Source of the DNA: Marine Group I thaumarchaeote
GTDB lineage: Archaea; Thermoproteota; Nitrososphaeria; Nitrososphaerales; Nitrosopumilaceae
DNA length: 32,788 nucleotides
Reading direction: 5' to 3'
Assembly: GCA_013390905.1 (NCBI GenBank)
Contig: JACATG010000011.1
Coordinates: 1 to 32,788, forward strand
Shown here: piece by piece, positions 1-7,762 of the stretch
How positions within the stretch are numbered: the stretch's first letter is position 1
How the letters are laid out: every line of letters starts with the position of its first letter
Program-made: the position numbers and the translations under genes
The notes under the pieces: generated by a model
The model's input: the letters and a program-made list of their open reading frames with translations, nothing else
Databases searched by the model: none
Told to the model about the DNA's origin: nothing

Positions 1-379
1 TAGCTATAATATTTGTAATATCATTGGAATTAATAATAATTGGATCACTAGATGATACAGAAACTAAAATATCACCATCAAGATATGGTTGGGAGCAATT
101 TATACAACCACCTCCACCACCGGAAGTTTTACCACCAACCGCGAATGGAGATAATGATGTAACAATGCAAGTAATTTCATTTGCAGCCTCATCTATAGTA
201 CAATCATCTTCAGTAATCCATGCTCCATTCTCATAGTGCAACATAGTTAATTGAGATTCATTAGTTCCTTCTTGGATATTTGCTTCTTTGTATGGAAGAG
301 TAATAGTCATAAGACCACTATTTGCAGTACTTCCAGTTAAATCAAAGTCGATAATACTAGATATAGCAGTAATAACGTT
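1..379 (-). CDS. C-terminal continuation of the surface repeat protein, in a shifted frame; partial at window edge
   Basis: This minus-strand frame has no stop from about 382 to base 1 and is offset by one base from the frame of the large gene upstream. Its translation begins DNVITAISSIIDFDLTG, then shows a beta-rich segment, the stretch LHYENGAWITEDDC, the phrase TSLSPFAVGG and a glycine run ending in Cys (GGGGGC). This kind of C-terminal part, with a domain ending in SPFAVGG followed by a Gly linker, is one I recall from archaeal surface proteins. Deleting one base from the two Gs at 382-383 would join both frames without a gap. The only early ATG in the frame (codon 310-308) falls inside the domain, so an independent gene is less likely than a frameshifted tail. 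The end lies outside the window. Confidence 0.7.
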
Positions 380-3300
380 ATCCAAGTTTCATCTCTAATG
401 CTCCATCAATATCAAATGTAGCACCAGTATCTGTGACAATATCGTTAGGATCTTTTACAGTAACATCCATGTTACCATCAGTTGTAATACTTGAAAAAGT
501 CATAGAAATACCTAATCCATCAATAGATAATGTTGGGTTGTCTTTAGTTACGGTATTTTTAATTGCAGGAATAGTTGTTCCAGCAGCAATTACTTCACCT
601 TTAGATAAAATGTCAGCAGCATCAGCAGGAATACAGTCAGTTCCAGCACTACTACAAGTAGCAGTACTAAGGAGCAATCCAGCAGATAATACAGTACCTT
701 TAGGTAATGTTTGACCATCTGCAAACGTTGAACCTAACTCAAATTGTGAACCGCTTTGAATAGTTTGTGTGGCAAGAGTAAGATTACCTACTCCAAAATC
801 AACAGCACCACTAAAGGTTTGTGCTTGAGTAAATGTAACTCCTGTTTCAAATTCTGTACCTGCACCAAATGTGTTGGCACCAACAAATGTGGTAGTTCCC
901 TCAAAGTTTGGTGCATCTTTGAAATTTAATGCCTCAGCAAAGGATACAGCATTACCAAATGTGGTAAAGTTAGCAAAGACAGGGTCTTTATCTGCATCCC
1001 ATGATTGATTATCTGCAAATTCAGCACCGTTTGGGTAAGCTTGATCATCTGGGAAATCAATTACACCATCAAAATTAACATGTTCACCAAACACTTCTGT
1101 AGCATTAGCAAGGAACAAAGTACCTATTTTAAATGTCAAATCACTAGCTGACAAATCATGGTTTACATTACTTGTAAAGTTTTGATTTTCAGCAAATGTA
1201 GCTGAAGCACCAAATGTTTTAGCATTAGTACCAAAGTCTATAGATTCAACAGAACCAAAAGTTATACCAGTGGCACCAAGAGCAGTACTGTTAGTAAGTC
1301 CAGACAAGTTTTGTCCATCATCAAATGTTATACTTGAAGGAAATGTTTGAGCAGCAGTAAAGTTAGCATTGCCACTAAATTCAATTCCAGAACCAAAGGT
1401 TTGAACATGCTCTGAGAATTTTTGATTTTCAGCAAACTTCATGTTAGAACCAAATGTTTGAGCACCTGCATCAAAGTCTTGGGTTTTTGCTTGAGTGATA
1501 ATCATGGTATCACTAGAAGAAGTAGTGACATCAGTAATTCTGCCCAATTCACCATCATCAATTATTCCATTATCATTGGCATCATTGAAAAGTACTTCTT
1601 GAATTTTATCTTGTTTAGCAATATCAACATCAGAGAAAGTTATTGTTACAAGACCAGTTTCAAAACTTCCTGATGATGCAGAAATACTAGGAAATGCTGC
1701 GTCTTGTTTTACCTGAGTATTAATTAAAACATTAGTATCTATATCAGTAGGAGCACTAGTTACAATACCCATTGTAGAGAAATCTTGAGATGCTGCAAAG
1801 TTTGTACCTGCTCCAAATGTGTTGGCACCTGCAAAGGTTTGAGGTACAGCAAAGGTTTGAGAGGTTGCAAATGTAGAGTCTATACCAAATGTGTTGGCAC
1901 CATGGAAAAGTTGTACACCTGAAGTAAAGTTACCTGCTTCACCAAATGTTTCAGCTGTGGCAAAGTCACTACCAGTTCCATATTGTATTGCCTTGAAGTT
2001 GAAGTTATTGGCTGCACTTGTAAAGTCTTGATATGCAACGAAGCCCATATTAGGTGCAAAGGTCATTCCGCCAGCTGAAAAGTCCATAGTAGAAGTGAAT
2101 GGTTGACCTGGTGCAAAGGTTGTACCTGGACCAAAGACGGTATTACTACCAAAGTCTTGAACTGGGTCTTGTACAAAGGAGATGGTTGTACCTGCTGCAA
2201 ATCTGACTGAAGATGGTAAATCAGCGAGTTCACAAGCATCATCTGCAGTACCAGTACAATCAATGACACCATTGTTGTTACTGTCTGTAAAAGTTACATC
2301 GTTAATTTGAGAACCAAAAGTTACTGCACTAAAGTCAGCATAAATTATACCTGTATCATAAATACCACTGTTAGTTGCATTAATTGAAGTATGACCATCC
2401 ACACCATCATCATCTTCATCAATGAGTGCAATGATAGTATACCAATCAGTTGTACCAGTAGTTAATCCATTTAATCGTAAATTACCTGAGGTTTCAAACA
2501 TGCTACCAAAGTCTTGATTTACAAAGAACGTCATGGCATCACCAAATGTGTTGCTACCGGTAAAGTTTTGAGTGGCTGCAAAGGTTTGAGATGCTGCAAA
2601 TATAGAGTCTTTACCAAATGTGTTGGAACCTAAAAAGGTCATTATACCAGATGTAAAGTTTGCATCCATACCAAAGGTTTGGGCTGTTTTAAAGGTTGAA
2701 CCTAAACCATAGGTCATATCATCAAAGGCAAAGTTATGGTCAAATTTTGTAAAGTCTTGACCTGCAGAGAAGCCCATACCAGGTGCAAAGATCATTGCAC
2801 CATTTGTAAAGTCCATAGTAGAAGTGAATACTTGTTCATTTGCAAATGATGTTCCAACAGTAAATGCTGTGTTAGATCCAAAGGTTTGGGTGGAAGATTG
2901 ATCAAATAGTACAGTTGCAGTATTGGCAAATGCGACAGGTTTAGAAAGATCAGCTAGCTCACAAGCTCCATCACTGATACAGTCAATGATACCATTACTG
3001 TTAGCATCAGTGAATTGTACATCATTAATTGAGTTACCAGAAGTTACAGCACTAAAGTCCACATAAACTATTCCAGTAGAGTAACTATTACCAAAACCTA
3101 ATGCAGAAACAGTTGTTGCAGCAGAATCAAGGGACCGCAATATATCAAAAATGTTGGCAGTACCAGTACCATTTCCAGCAAGAGGTAGATCACCTGAACC
3201 CACTTTGATATCAGCAAAGTTTTGGACTGCGCCAAAGGATGTACCTGCACCAAATGTGTTGGAACCATTAAAGGTTTGAATGGCTGCAAATGATTGAGAT

Positions 3301-4667
3301 GCTGCAAATTTAGAGTCTTTACCAAATGCGTTGGCACCATGGAAAAGTTGTACACCTGAAGCAAAGTTACCTGCTTCACCAAATGTTTCAGCTGTGGCAA
3401 AGTCACTACCAGTTCCATATTTCATTCCCTTTCCTGAGAAATCATGGTCTACATTTAGTTGGTTAAAGTCTTGACCTGCAAAGAATTGCATTCCATCTTT
3501 AAAGTTCATTGCGCCATCTGCAAAGTTTTGAGTTGAACTAAATGTTTGACCTGGTACAAAGGTTGTACCTGCAGCAAAGACGGTATTACTACCAAATGTG
3601 TGAAATGGGTCTTGTTCAAAGGAGATGGTTGTACCTGCTGCAAAGGTTACTGGAGATGATAAATCAGCGAGTTCACAAGTATTATTTGCAGTACAATCAA
3701 TGACACCATTGTTGTTACTGTCTGTAAAAGTTACATCGTTACGTTGAGAACCAAAAGTTACAGCACTAAAGTCAGCATAAATTATACCTGCATTATAAGC
3801 ACCACCAATGTTAGTTGCATTAATTGAAGTATGACCATCTACACCATCATTACCTTCATCAATTAGTGCAATGATAGTATACCAATAAGTTGTACCAGTA
3901 GTTAATCCATTTAATCGTAAATTACCTGAGGTGTTAGTATTGCCACCAAAGTTTTGATTGTCTCCAAAGTGCATGGCATCACCAAATGTGTTGGTGCCAT
4001 TAAAGGTTTGAGCTACTGCAAAGGTTTGACCATTTGCAAATATTGTATTTGCACCAAAATTGTTGGCACCAGAAAAGTTCTGAATGCCAGAATTAAAATT
4101 GGCATCGTTACCAAATGATATGTTTTCATTAAAGGAACTATCAGCACCAAACTCCATATTATTGCTGACAAAGTTATGATTGCCAGAACCTTTGAAATTT
4201 TGACTGGATGCAAATTTTGAATTTGCACCGAAATTCTGTTCACCTGAAAATTCTTGTATATCACCTGAATGGTCTTCGGCACCATGTGCAGTACCAGTCA
4301 TAAATTGATTTGAGGCAATGGCAGTACCATGGCTATTAATTGCAGATACTCTAAATTTCAAGAAATCACCTTCTGATAGACCAGTTACAGTGTAAGTTAC
4401 AGCAGTACTGCCAGTGGTAGCTGTAACATTAGTATAAGCATTAAAATTAGTAAAACTAGTTTCAACAGCAGACTCTATCCAATATCCAGTAATAGTTTGA
4501 CCGTTATTTGCAGGTGCAGTCCATTTTAGGTAAATTTCAGTATCAGATGATAACTTAGATTTATCCAAATCAGTAATAGCATCAGGTGCTCCAGCAAATA
4601 CGGGAGAAATACCAAATATACAAGAAATAATAGCTAAAAGTAAGAACAACGAAAAGAGTTTATGCAT
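378..4667 (-). CDS. Giant secreted Phe-hexapeptide repeat protein, candidate S-layer/cell-surface protein (frame ends early at an apparent frameshift)
   Basis: The 1429-residue product opens with a signal peptide (Lys3, hydrophobic core to about 22, likely cut after VFA at 25) and a fibronectin-III-like domain (about 27-128). From about 140 on, Phe recurs every sixth residue: 146, 152, 158, 166, 173, 179, 185, 191, 198, 204, 210 and so on to 240, with motifs such as NTFGAGT and FAASQTF. Four insert modules spaced about 230-243 residues apart (centred near 318, 558, 800 and 1030) carry a DxNxNGxID loop of calcium-binding type. Three of them also have a Cys pair (C325/C331 in the first). The product should be exported, repeat-rich and possibly solenoid-shaped. 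The gene starts at ATG 4667 with a TATA-like box near 4695. It stops at 378-380, although homologous-looking sequence continues in another frame. An S-layer role is inferred from size, export and repeats. Confidence 0.85.
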   Translation of the reverse strand: MHKLFSLFLLLAIISCIFGISPVFAGAPDAITDLDKSKLSSDTEIYLKWTAPANNGQTITGYWIESAVETSFTNFNAYTNVTATTGSTAVTYTVTGLSEGDFLKFRVSAINSHGTAIASNQFMTGTAHGAEDHSGDIQEFSGEQNFGANSKFASSQNFKGSGNHNFVSNNMEFGADSSFNENISFGNDANFNSGIQNFSGANNFGANTIFANGQTFAVAQTFNGTNTFGDAMHFGDNQNFGGNTNTSGNLRLNGLTTGTTYWYTIIALIDEGNDGVDGHTSINATNIGGAYNAGIIYADFSAVTFGSQRNDVTFTDSNNNGVIDCTANNTCELADLSSPVTFAAGTTISFEQDPFHTFGSNTVFAAGTTFVPGQTFSSTQNFADGAMNFKDGMQFFAGQDFNQLNVDHDFSGKGMKYGTGSDFATAETFGEAGNFASGVQLFHGANAFGKDSKFAASQSFAAIQTFNGSNTFGAGTSFGAVQNFADIKVGSGDLPLAGNGTGTANIFDILRSLDSAATTVSALGFGNSYSTGIVYVDFSAVTSGNSINDVQFTDANSNGIIDCISDGACELADLSKPVAFANTATVLFDQSSTQTFGSNTAFTVGTSFANEQVFTSTMDFTNGAMIFAPGMGFSAGQDFTKFDHNFAFDDMTYGLGSTFKTAQTFGMDANFTSGIMTFLGSNTFGKDSIFAASQTFAATQNFTGSNTFGDAMTFFVNQDFGSMFETSGNLRLNGLTTGTTDWYTIIALIDEDDDGVDGHTSINATNSGIYDTGIIYADFSAVTFGSQINDVTFTDSNNNGVIDCTGTADDACELADLPSSVRFAAGTTISFVQDPVQDFGSNTVFGPGTTFAPGQPFTSTMDFSAGGMTFAPNMGFVAYQDFTSAANNFNFKAIQYGTGSDFATAETFGEAGNFTSGVQLFHGANTFGIDSTFATSQTFAVPQTFAGANTFGAGTNFAASQDFSTMGIVTSAPTDIDTNVLINTQVKQDAAFPSISASSGSFETGLVTITFSDVDIAKQDKIQEVLFNDANDNGIIDDGELGRITDVTTSSSDTMIITQAKTQDFDAGAQTFGSNMKFAENQKFSEHVQTFGSGIEFSGNANFTAAQTFPSSITFDDGQNLSGLTNSTALGATGITFGSVESIDFGTNAKTFGASATFAENQNFTSNVNHDLSASDLTFKIGTLFLANATEVFGEHVNFDGVIDFPDDQAYPNGAEFADNQSWDADKDPVFANFTTFGNAVSFAEALNFKDAPNFEGTTTFVGANTFGAGTEFETGVTFTQAQTFSGAVDFGVGNLTLATQTIQSGSQFELGSTFADGQTLPKGTVLSAGLLLSTATCSSAGTDCIPADAADILSKGEVIAAGTTIPAIKNTVTKDNPTLSIDGLGISMTFSSITTDGNMDVTVKDPNDIVTDTGATFDIDGALEMKLG
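1804..2600. repeat. Downstream copy of a ~0.8 kb internal repeat of the surface-protein gene
   Basis: This block is closely similar in DNA to 3241-4040, at an offset of 1437-1443 bases. Anchor words include catggaaaag at 1901 against 3338, gggtcttg at 2164 against 3607 and caatgacacc at 2261 against 3698. The offset changes by six-base steps, which keeps the reading frame. A middle part (about 1985-2100) is more diverged. It encodes Phe-hexapeptide repeats and the third DxNxNG module. Confidence 0.8.
3241..4040. repeat. Upstream copy of the ~0.8 kb internal repeat of the surface-protein gene
   Basis: Partner of 1804-2600. The two copies are separated by an intermediate block (about 2600-3240) that is itself more distantly related at about half the offset (for example aagcccat near 2041 and 2771). 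This indicates an A-B-A-like expansion of a two-module unit of roughly 480 codons. Confidence 0.8.
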
Positions 4668-4690
4668 TATATTTCCGATATAAAGCCGAA

Positions 4691-4700
4691 ATTTAAGTTT
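4691..4700 (-). promoter_or_regulatory. TATA-like box for the surface-protein gene
   Basis: AAACTTAAAT on the minus strand is centred about 28 bases before ATG 4667, which fits an archaeal promoter with a leaderless or nearly leaderless transcript. A second AT-rich word (TTTATAT, near 4680) lies too close to the start to serve the same TSS. Confidence 0.4.
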
Positions 4701-4757
4701 TAGGCAGACAAATATCTCTTTAATGGTAAATAAATTAGGCTCTTAGTTCCAGCATCA

Positions 4758-4877
4758 TTAAAAAATTACTAATTCTTCAAGGGTCATTGTTTTACCATCT
4801 TGAGAATTATTTCGAAACTCTTGGATATCATTAATTTCTTCAGGAGTTAAATCATCAATCTGTTTTGCTTTTGACAT
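4758..4877 (-). CDS. Small acidic 39-residue protein, unknown
   Basis: ATG 4877 opens a 39-residue frame rich in Asp, Glu and Gln (MSKAKQIDDLTPEEINDIQE at the start, QDGKTMTLEELVIF at the end). It sits 62 bases after the moeB-like gene and about 90 before the surface-protein gene, all on the same strand. The composition is protein-like: a TPEE helix cap followed by a helix, then a G-K-T-hydrophobic-EEL tail. It resembles the short acidic segments of antitoxins or small helical peptides, but I do not recognise a family. No toxin partner is visible and no Shine-Dalgarno sequence is seen. It could also be a chance frame in AT-rich DNA, though the codon use looks like that of neighbouring genes. 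Confidence 0.45.
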   Translation of the reverse strand: MSKAKQIDDLTPEEINDIQEFRNNSQDGKTMTLEELVIF

Positions 4878-4939
4878 ATTTTTATAAAATTTTCATATTA
4901 TTAAAATTTGATCACAAAAATAGATATCAAAACTAGATT

Positions 4940-6256
4940 CTATGCAAGTAATTCCTTGTATAGAGAAATGGCTGATTCCTCGTCTTTACTTCCAACAATA
5001 ACTGCAGAACCTTTTTTCATAAAACTAACTGAATAGTCATTATTCCTCAATAATAGTCCTAGCTCACCTTGATTATCAACTAGTAGCCCTTTGGATTTAG
5101 CTATTACAGTTACTGATGGAATATCTAAATCAAATGTACTAGTTGGAGTAATTGAGAAGGTTCTTTTCCCCTGATTTCTACCACACAACTCTTCAGTGAT
5201 TAATTCCTCTTTGACTGATTCTTCTAGTTTACCAGTACCACAAATTGGGCACTCTTCTGCTCTAAATGTTCTAGTGCTAGTGAAATCCATTGTTTCAATG
5301 TCTACATGTAGTATTTTATCAGACAAACTAGGTTTCTTGCCCATGATTACCTTAATGGCTTCAGCTACCTCAATGCCACCAATAATAGATAGAATTGATG
5401 GGTGTACTCCCTCCAAACTACAAGTGGGCATTGAATCCTCATCTAGATCAGGAAACATACAGTAGTAGCATGCAGACTCTTTTGGGAGAATAGTGAATGC
5501 TTGTCCTGTAACTCCAACTGCAGCACCTGTTACAAATGGAATGTTTAGTTTAACACATGCTTTGTTTAATGCATATCTTGCATCAACTGAATCCAATGCA
5601 TCAATTACTACATCACAGTCTTGAATCACTTCAAGTGCAGTATACTCGTTAACTGATATAGCTAATGCCTCAATAGTGCAATCAGGATTTTTTTCTGACA
5701 ACTTTTTTGCTGCCACCTCTACTTTGACTTTACCAACATCTGCTTCTGAAAACATTGTCTGTCTATGCAGATTGGATAATTCAATTACATCTCTATCAAC
5801 AATTCGTAGAGTGCCTACACCCATTGCAGCTAGTCCACTAGTAATTGGATTTCCCAGTCCTCCAACTCCAATTACACAGATACGAGAATTTTTTAATTTC
5901 AATTGTCCATTATATCCAATTTCCTCAAGCATTACTTGTCGAGAGAATTTATCTAGTTCTTTTTTGGATAGTTCCTCTGATCCACCAGCAACAGCTGGTA
6001 AAATGTATACATCATCGCCATCATGAAGTTCAGTCTCCATGCCATCTAAGAATTTTGCATTTTTACCATTAATGTAAATATTAATCAAAGAACGTGGTTT
6101 ACCATCAGATTCTAGTACTCTTCGCTTAAAGTCATCACCCATAATATTAGAAATGGCTGCAAATGCTTCTTGTAGGAAGTTTGCCTCAATGTCTGTTTTT
6201 TTCTCGCCACCGCCGGCATTTAATACAGAAGGAATTGTAAATGTGAGTTTTGCCAT
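4940..6256 (-). CDS. moeB: MoaD/ThiS-like domain fused to MoeB/ThiF-type E1 adenylyltransferase
   Basis: Residues 1-92 form a ubiquitin-like sulfur-carrier domain ending in the di-glycine AVAGG (91-92). Residues about 98-350 are a MoeB/ThiF/HesA adenylating enzyme: ATP loop GVGGLGNP (130-137), the ELSNLHRQ motif (159-166), GKVK (176-179), paired zinc cysteines C263/C266 and C336/C339, and TCSLEGV with the probable catalytic Cys279. About 80 residues at the C-terminus form an extra domain I do not recognise. The E1 part would adenylate the carrier glycine for sulfur transfer to molybdopterin, thiamine, tRNA or an amino-acid pathway. The fusion places the di-glycine internally, which is odd because the chemistry needs a free carboxyl end. 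ATG 6256 follows the threonine synthase stop by two bases, so the two are surely cotranscribed. Confidence 0.9.
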   Translation of the reverse strand: MAKLTFTIPSVLNAGGGEKKTDIEANFLQEAFAAISNIMGDDFKRRVLESDGKPRSLINIYINGKNAKFLDGMETELHDGDDVYILPAVAGGSEELSKKELDKFSRQVMLEEIGYNGQLKLKNSRICVIGVGGLGNPITSGLAAMGVGTLRIVDRDVIELSNLHRQTMFSEADVGKVKVEVAAKKLSEKNPDCTIEALAISVNEYTALEVIQDCDVVIDALDSVDARYALNKACVKLNIPFVTGAAVGVTGQAFTILPKESACYYCMFPDLDEDSMPTCSLEGVHPSILSIIGGIEVAEAIKVIMGKKPSLSDKILHVDIETMDFTSTRTFRAEECPICGTGKLEESVKEELITEELCGRNQGKRTFSITPTSTFDLDIPSVTVIAKSKGLLVDNQGELGLLLRNNDYSVSFMKKGSAVIVGSKDEESAISLYKELLA

Positions 6257-6258
6257 GT

Positions 6259-7473
6259 TTACACTACCATCTTTGCTATTTCAGTTATATCAGCTTTCAT
6301 AGTTTCAGGCTTTTGTAATACAGACATTATTGATTCAGTTGCTTTGAGTCCATTGCCTGTGACATAACATACTACCTTGTCGTTTTTGTCAATTTTACCT
6401 TGCTCCACCATTTTTTGTAGAACAGAAATAGATACTCCACCTGCAGGCTCTGTGAATATACCTTCAGTTTTAGCTAGTAACAATATAGCATCAAGAATTT
6501 CTTTATCATTACATTCTTCAGCTGCTCCATTGTATTGTGCAATTCTTTTTAGAACATATCTCCCATCTCCAGGGTCTCCAATTGCTAAACTTTTAGCTAC
6601 AGTGTCTGGTGCTTCTACTGGAATTATATCTGTACTGTTTTTCTTAAATGCATCAACTATAGGTGCACATCCATGTGGTTGAGCTGCTATCATGTGCATG
6701 TTAGATACATCATTTAACAATGATACTTGTTGTAATTCTTCAAATCCCTTACAAATTGCATTAAGCATTGCGCCACTACCCACAGGAACTATTAGTTGAT
6801 CAGGTACCTGCCAGTCAAGTTGTTCTGCAACTTCAAAAGCAAGTGTTTTAGAACCTTCAACATAATAAGAACGCATGTTGATATTTACAATTCCAATTCC
6901 TTTGGAATCACCAATCTGTGCAGCTATTCTATTTGCATCATCATATGTTCCATCAATTGCGATATAGTTTGCACCATAGGATAATGCCTGCGCAATCTTG
7001 GCCATCTCAATGTCACTTGGTGCAAATACATGACATGCAAATCCACCCTTTGCAGCATGAGCTGCAGTAGCTGATGCCAAGTTACCAGTGGATGCACAAC
7101 CAACAGCAGACAACCCAAATTCCTTTGCTTTTGATACTGCGACACCTGCAGGTCTGTCTTTAAATGAAAATGTAGGATTAACAGAATCGTTTTTGATGTA
7201 AAGATTTTTCAAACCAAGTTTTTCTCCCAGTTTTTCTGCTTTGCTTAATGGAGTCATTCCTGCACCAATGCTTACAATATTTGATTTGTCTTCTATGGGT
7301 AATAATTCAAAATATCTCCAGTATGTATGCTCACGGTTAGAAAATGTATCCTTTGTAACTGTTGGAAAGTCATACTTTACATCAAGTGGACCAAAGCATT
7401 CATCGCAGATATACTTGAAAGTAGACTCGTATTCCTTTTTACATTCTCTACATTGTAATGATGTTCTAGCCAA
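6259..7473 (-). CDS. thrC: Threonine synthase (PLP-dependent, with N-terminal zinc ribbon)
   Basis: The 404-residue protein begins with a zinc ribbon (C8, C11, C23, C26), as is common in archaeal ThrC. A fold-type-II PLP core follows, with the Schiff-base lysine K105 in FSFKDRP, the substrate-binding stretch CASTGNLASA (126-135) and the phosphate-binding loop PVGSGAML. It should convert O-phosphohomoserine to threonine and phosphate in the cytosol. The start is TTG 7473; no ATG lies near it, and the zinc ribbon requires this start. A TATA-like box sits about 29 bases upstream. The adjoining sulfur-carrier/E1 fusion leaves open a related reaction with a sulfur donor, since cysteine synthases of the same fold accept thiocarboxylated carriers. 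Threonine synthase is the best-supported call. Confidence 0.92.
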   Translation of the reverse strand: MARTSLQCRECKKEYESTFKYICDECFGPLDVKYDFPTVTKDTFSNREHTYWRYFELLPIEDKSNIVSIGAGMTPLSKAEKLGEKLGLKNLYIKNDSVNPTFSFKDRPAGVAVSKAKEFGLSAVGCASTGNLASATAAHAAKGGFACHVFAPSDIEMAKIAQALSYGANYIAIDGTYDDANRIAAQIGDSKGIGIVNINMRSYYVEGSKTLAFEVAEQLDWQVPDQLIVPVGSGAMLNAICKGFEELQQVSLLNDVSNMHMIAAQPHGCAPIVDAFKKNSTDIIPVEAPDTVAKSLAIGDPGDGRYVLKRIAQYNGAAEECNDKEILDAILLLAKTEGIFTEPAGGVSISVLQKMVEQGKIDKNDKVVCYVTGNGLKATESIMSVLQKPETMKADITEIAKMVV

Positions 7474-7496
7474 GACTAATTTTTCCTTTCAGAAGA

Positions 7497-7507
7497 TACA
7501 TAAAAAA
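7497..7507 (-). promoter_or_regulatory. TATA-like box for thrC-moeB
   Basis: TTTTTTATGTA on the minus strand is centred about 29 bases before the TTG start at 7473. A purine-rich GAAAGGA lies between and could act as a weak ribosome-binding site. The rest of 7510-7690 is very AT-rich DNA between two divergent genes. Confidence 0.4.
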
Positions 7508-7693
7508 TCCTAATATCAAGTTAAGCATTACTTAATTTTAATGAAGATAAAATATAGTAATAATTTTCGCACAAATTTAGAAAAAAGCTATAAAGTTGTT
7601 TATAGTTTTAAGAAATATTCAGGAAAAAGCTGCTTTTTGTTGATTTTTTATTAAGGGTAAGGTTTTTAGAATTTTTTTAAAAGAATCGCTCAT

Positions 7694-7759
7694 ATGAAAA
7701 TGAGTCTGGTGATAATAGTTGCTGTGGGAATAGTTATTCTTGCAATAATTTTAACTTAA
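7694..7759 (+). pseudogene. Signal/anchor segment cut off from the following gene by an in-frame TAA
   Basis: ATG 7694 opens a 21-residue frame, MKMSLVIIVAVGIVILAIIL plus Thr, ending at TAA 7757-7759. It is a textbook N-terminal signal or membrane anchor: Lys2 followed by an uninterrupted hydrophobic run. The stop is in the same frame as the 7763-8167 coding region, and after it the frame runs on directly as ILTSYQELED. The simplest reading is one exported protein interrupted by a single nonsense codon. A weak TATA-like TTTTTAGA lies about 28 bases upstream of the ATG, which supports this as the original start. Confidence 0.6.
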
Positions 7760-7762
7760 ATT

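Noticed and set aside
24-236. Plus-strand ORF of 70 residues at the left edge
   Set aside because: The minus strand carries the C-terminal domain of the surface protein over the same bases; the plus frame is low-complexity Pro-rich shadow.
433-714. Plus-strand ORF inside the surface-protein gene
   Set aside because: It is a shadow of the repeat-coding strand, and the minus-strand product has a signal peptide and clear repeats. The same holds for the other opposite-strand or shifted frames in 1422-4285.
1800-4060. Regularly spaced words such as ccaaatgtgttggcacc, at first sight CRISPR-like
   Set aside because: The spacing is that of in-frame codon repeats in a coding gene, the copies vary, and there are no unique spacers or cas genes.
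7624-7638. Near-palindrome AAAAAGCTGCTTTTT as a possible terminator hairpin
   Set aside because: The arms leave a one-base loop, and no gene ends just upstream on either strand.
7541-7654. Plus-strand 37-residue ORF in the AT-rich gap (starts MKIKYSNNF)
   Set aside because: Composition is what random AT-rich DNA gives (Lys, Tyr, Phe, Asn), with no motif and no clear promoter.
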